This document shows positions 10,950-10,951 of a stretch of 10,951 bases of DNA, piece after piece. A program made the position numbers and the translations under genes. Location of the stretch: NCBI GenBank assembly GCA_937935205.1, contig CALGXU010000465.1:1-10951 (forward strand). The letters run 5' to 3'. Under the pieces are notes generated by a model. That model saw nothing but the letters and a program-made list of their open reading frames with translations. It ran no database searches and was not told where the DNA came from. Source of the DNA: an uncultured Rothia sp. GTDB taxonomy: Bacteria > Actinomycetota > Actinomycetes > Actinomycetales > Micrococcaceae. Position 1 is the stretch's first letter. The number at the start of each line of letters is the position of its first letter.

Positions 10950-10951
10950 TT

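Overview
The window looks like chromosomal DNA of a high-GC Gram-positive bacterium. The coding regions are GC-rich, the protein-coding genes use strongly biased C/G-ending codons (clearest in ilvD), the tRNA genes carry no encoded CCA, and one lipoprotein has the paired-cysteine modules common in actinobacteria. The overall character fits the Micrococcaceae (a Rothia-like organism is my best guess), but this is an impression from sequence style, not a database match. I see no phage, transposon, plasmid or CRISPR signature.

Layout, left to right. (1) 1-938, minus: the 5' part of a gene whose C-terminal half has an RNase H-type fold; it leaves the window at position 1. (2) 939-1244: a 306-bp divergent intergenic region with a T-free, CA-rich tract and GC-rich hairpins. 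(3) 1245-1523, plus: a 92-residue antibiotic-biosynthesis-monooxygenase (ABM/YgiN-like) protein, ending at a strong hairpin shared with the convergent next gene. (4) 1612-2646, minus: a secreted lipoprotein of unknown function with four cysteine pairs. (5) 2909-4753, minus: ilvD, dihydroxy-acid dehydratase, complete. (6) 4754-5169: a divergent regulatory region with G/C-run hairpins on the ilvD side and two pairs of direct repeats on the other side. (7) 5170-6996, plus: a GH13 enzyme that reads as trehalose-6-phosphate hydrolase (TreC). (8) 7042-7089: a near-perfect terminator shared by convergent genes. (9) 7141-10537, minus: a four-gene operon for an OpuC/ProU-type quaternary-amine (osmoprotectant) ABC transporter, in the order ATPase, permease, permease, binding lipoprotein, with overlaps or a 3-bp gap at each junction. 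(10) 10570-10949, minus: operator-like repeats, two or three hairpins, then tRNA-Phe(GAA) and tRNA-Asp(GTC), which are transcribed toward the transporter operon and insulated from it by terminators.

How the parts may work together. ilvD serves branched-chain amino acid synthesis. TreC degrades trehalose-6-phosphate, and the ABC transporter imports compatible solutes. The most interesting signal is an 11-bp string, CTTTGTATACA, containing the palindrome TGTATACA. It sits just upstream of treC and occurs twice, inside a perfect 18-bp tandem repeat, just upstream of the transporter operon, in the same orientation and at a similar distance from the start codons (about 37 and 44 bp). This suggests that one regulator, not encoded in the window, may co-control trehalose-6-phosphate breakdown and osmolyte uptake. 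The transporter ATPase has no C-terminal CBS domains, so control by transcription would make sense. No clearly new multi-gene system is visible. The best candidates for novelty are this shared operator, the RNase H fusion protein, and the structured tRNA spacer.
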